NCBI GenBank assembly: GCA_017307865.1
Contig: JAFKGE010000025.1
Span: 1-64,000, forward strand
Origin: Burkholderiales bacterium
GTDB taxonomy: Bacteria > Pseudomonadota > Gammaproteobacteria > Burkholderiales > Burkholderiaceae_C
DNA: 64,000 bases
Reading direction: 5' to 3'
This document shows, piece by piece, positions 63,096 to 64,000 of this stretch (its first letter is position 1; each line of letters begins with the position of its first letter). The position numbers were made by a program, and so were the translations under genes. Below the pieces are notes generated by a model that saw nothing but the letters and a program-made list of their open reading frames with translations, made no database searches and had not been told where the DNA came from.

Positions 63096-63777
63096 CGTCC
63101 GCCTCCCCGCCGTCCGCGGGCGACGGCGGCACCAGATAGCCCAGGCCGCGCACGTTCTCGATCAGGCCGGCGCCCAGCTTGCGCCGCACGCCGTGGATGT
63201 AGACCTCGACCGCGTTGCTGCTGATCTCCTCGCCCCAGGCGTAGAGCTTGTCCTCCAGCTGCTGGCGCGACAGCACGCGGCCGGGGCGCGCCAGCAGGGG
63301 CTCCAGCACCGCCCATTCGCGCGCCGACAGCTGCACCGGCTGGCCGCCGAGCGTGACCTCGCGCGTGGCCGGCACGATGCGCACGGCGCCCCAGGCGTAG
63401 GCCGGCTCGGCGCGGCCCTGGGCGCGGCGCAGCAGGGCGCGCACGCGCGCCAGCAGCTCGTCCAGGTCGTAGGGCTTGACGATGTAGTCGTCGGCGCCGG
63501 CGTCCAGCCCGGCCACGCGCTCGGCCACGGCGTCGCGCGCGGTGGCGATCAGCACCGGCAGGCGCCGGCCGTGGGCGCGCAGGGCACGCAGCACGTCCAG
63601 CCCGCTCTTGCGCGGCAGGCCCAGGTCCAGCAGCAGCAGGTCGTAGGCGGTGGTGGCCAGCGCGGTGTCGGCCTGGGCGCCGTCGCGCACCCAGTCGGCG
63701 GCATGGCCCTCGGCGCGCAGCGCGTCGTGCACCACCTCGCCGATCATGGCGTCGTCCTCGGCCAGCAGGATTCGCAT
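63082..63777 (-). CDS. OmpR-family response regulator
   Basis: This 231-residue regulator has an acidic pocket (LAEDD at the start), the phospho-acceptor D51 (LLLLDLGLPRKSG) and K101 (IVKPYDLDELL), then a winged-helix output domain (VQLSAREWAVLEPLLARPGR; SSNAVEVYIHGVRRKLG). It partners the downstream histidine kinase. Target genes are unknown. It is divergent from the Mrp-type antiporter gene, with 139 bp between, which may be its target. Confidence 0.93.
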   Translation of the reverse strand: MRILLAEDDAMIGEVVHDALRAEGHAADWVRDGAQADTALATTAYDLLLLDLGLPRKSGLDVLRALRAHGRRLPVLIATARDAVAERVAGLDAGADDYIVKPYDLDELLARVRALLRRAQGRAEPAYAWGAVRIVPATREVTLGGQPVQLSAREWAVLEPLLARPGRVLSRQQLEDKLYAWGEEISSNAVEVYIHGVRRKLGAGLIENVRGLGYLVPPSPADGGEADGGNS

Positions 63778-63916
63778 GGGGGCATTGTGACCGCTGACGC
63801 GGTTGCGCCGGCAGCTCCTGTTTTAATAGCTCGCAATCCATGGCCGGTGCTGACTGCCCGCCGTCGTCGGCTGTTATATTCGAGTGCTGTCCGCCTTCCC
63901 CGCAACCACCGCCTCG

Positions 63917-64000
63917 ATGGACCTGGTTTTTCTGCTCTTGCTGCCCTTTGCCGGCGCCCTGGTGGCGGCGCTGCTGCCCACGCACGCGCGCACGGCGGCG
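63917..64000 (+). CDS. Start of an Mrp/Pha Na+/H+ antiporter subunit A (partial)
   Basis: The 28 codons present (DLVFLLLLPFAGALVAAL, then LPTHARTAA) match the N-terminus of MrpA/PhaA subunits, which in full are related to NuoL. A TATATT -10-like hexamer lies about 40 bp upstream. The rest of the gene lies beyond the window, so the call is tentative. Confidence 0.55.
   Translation, partial: MDLVFLLLLPFAGALVAALLPTHARTAA

Overview
The window is GC-rich betaproteobacterial DNA, most likely a chromosome segment of the family Comamonadaceae (Acidovorax/Alicycliphilus/Ottowia-like). This rests on the gene order rpsO-pnp-quinone oxidoreductase-tpiA-secG-tRNA-Leu-nuoA..N-DUF2818-Nudix-DUF1178, on an FNR/HemN/SafE block, and on a short interspersed repeat ending in AGCTATC that I associate with this family. 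The genus is an inference. No rRNA, transposase, integrase or CRISPR array is visible.

Layout. 1-1659: 5' part of a restriction-modification type DNA methylase, cut by the window edge. 1729-6322: a LysR regulator and a four-gene operon for the lower 3-hydroxyanthranilate pathway (3-HAO, ACMSD, aminomuconate semialdehyde dehydrogenase, aminomuconate deaminase). 6368-6623: a non-coding element of two related hairpins in opposite orientation. 6681-14668: a ClC transporter, a complete tripartite RND efflux system and ogt. 14714-22196 (minus): a cobalamin riboswitch followed by btuB, cobyrinate a,c-diamide synthase, two BtuF-like binding proteins, btuC and btuD. 22268-26915: an unassigned catabolic cluster (two HCCA-isomerase/kappa-GST proteins, a Nu-type GST, an enoyl-CoA hydratase, a short acyl-CoA dehydrogenase-like protein and a Crp-family regulator). 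27068-28719: zapB-like, zapA, 6S RNA, a TauE/SafE permease. 28793-31738: SafE-like protein, hemN and fnr, with an FNR box between the divergent genes. 31796-47575: DUF1178, Nudix, DUF2818 and the 14-gene nuo operon for respiratory complex I. 47636-54266: tRNA-Leu(GAG), secG, tpiA, quinone oxidoreductase, pnp, rpsO, aminotransferase. 54357-56221: a small secreted protein and a DegP/HtrA protease. 56331-61470: a lower-GC defence-like stretch with a PLD-helicase-DUF3427 protein, a decayed duplicate of its 5' end, and an AbiE toxin-antitoxin pair. 61695-64000: a two-component system and the first codons of an Mrp/Pha antiporter subunit A.

How the parts connect. The respiratory genes (nuo, FNR, HemN, SafE) fit an organism that switches between aerobic and microaerobic or anaerobic life. 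The B12 operon combines outer-membrane uptake, ABC import and one corrin-amidating enzyme under a riboswitch, which suggests salvage of corrinoids. The 22-27 kb cluster has two CRP-geometry palindromes with altered half-sites, each predicted near -41.5 of a promoter, next to a Crp-family gene whose recognition helix is altered, so it looks like a small self-contained regulon.

A second theme is repeats touching genes. One family lies in frame inside two coding sequences (the methylase and a BtuF signal peptide). A second family forms the degP terminator, the pnp leader, the tpiA 3' end, a cobB/binding-protein junction and a regulator/kinase junction.
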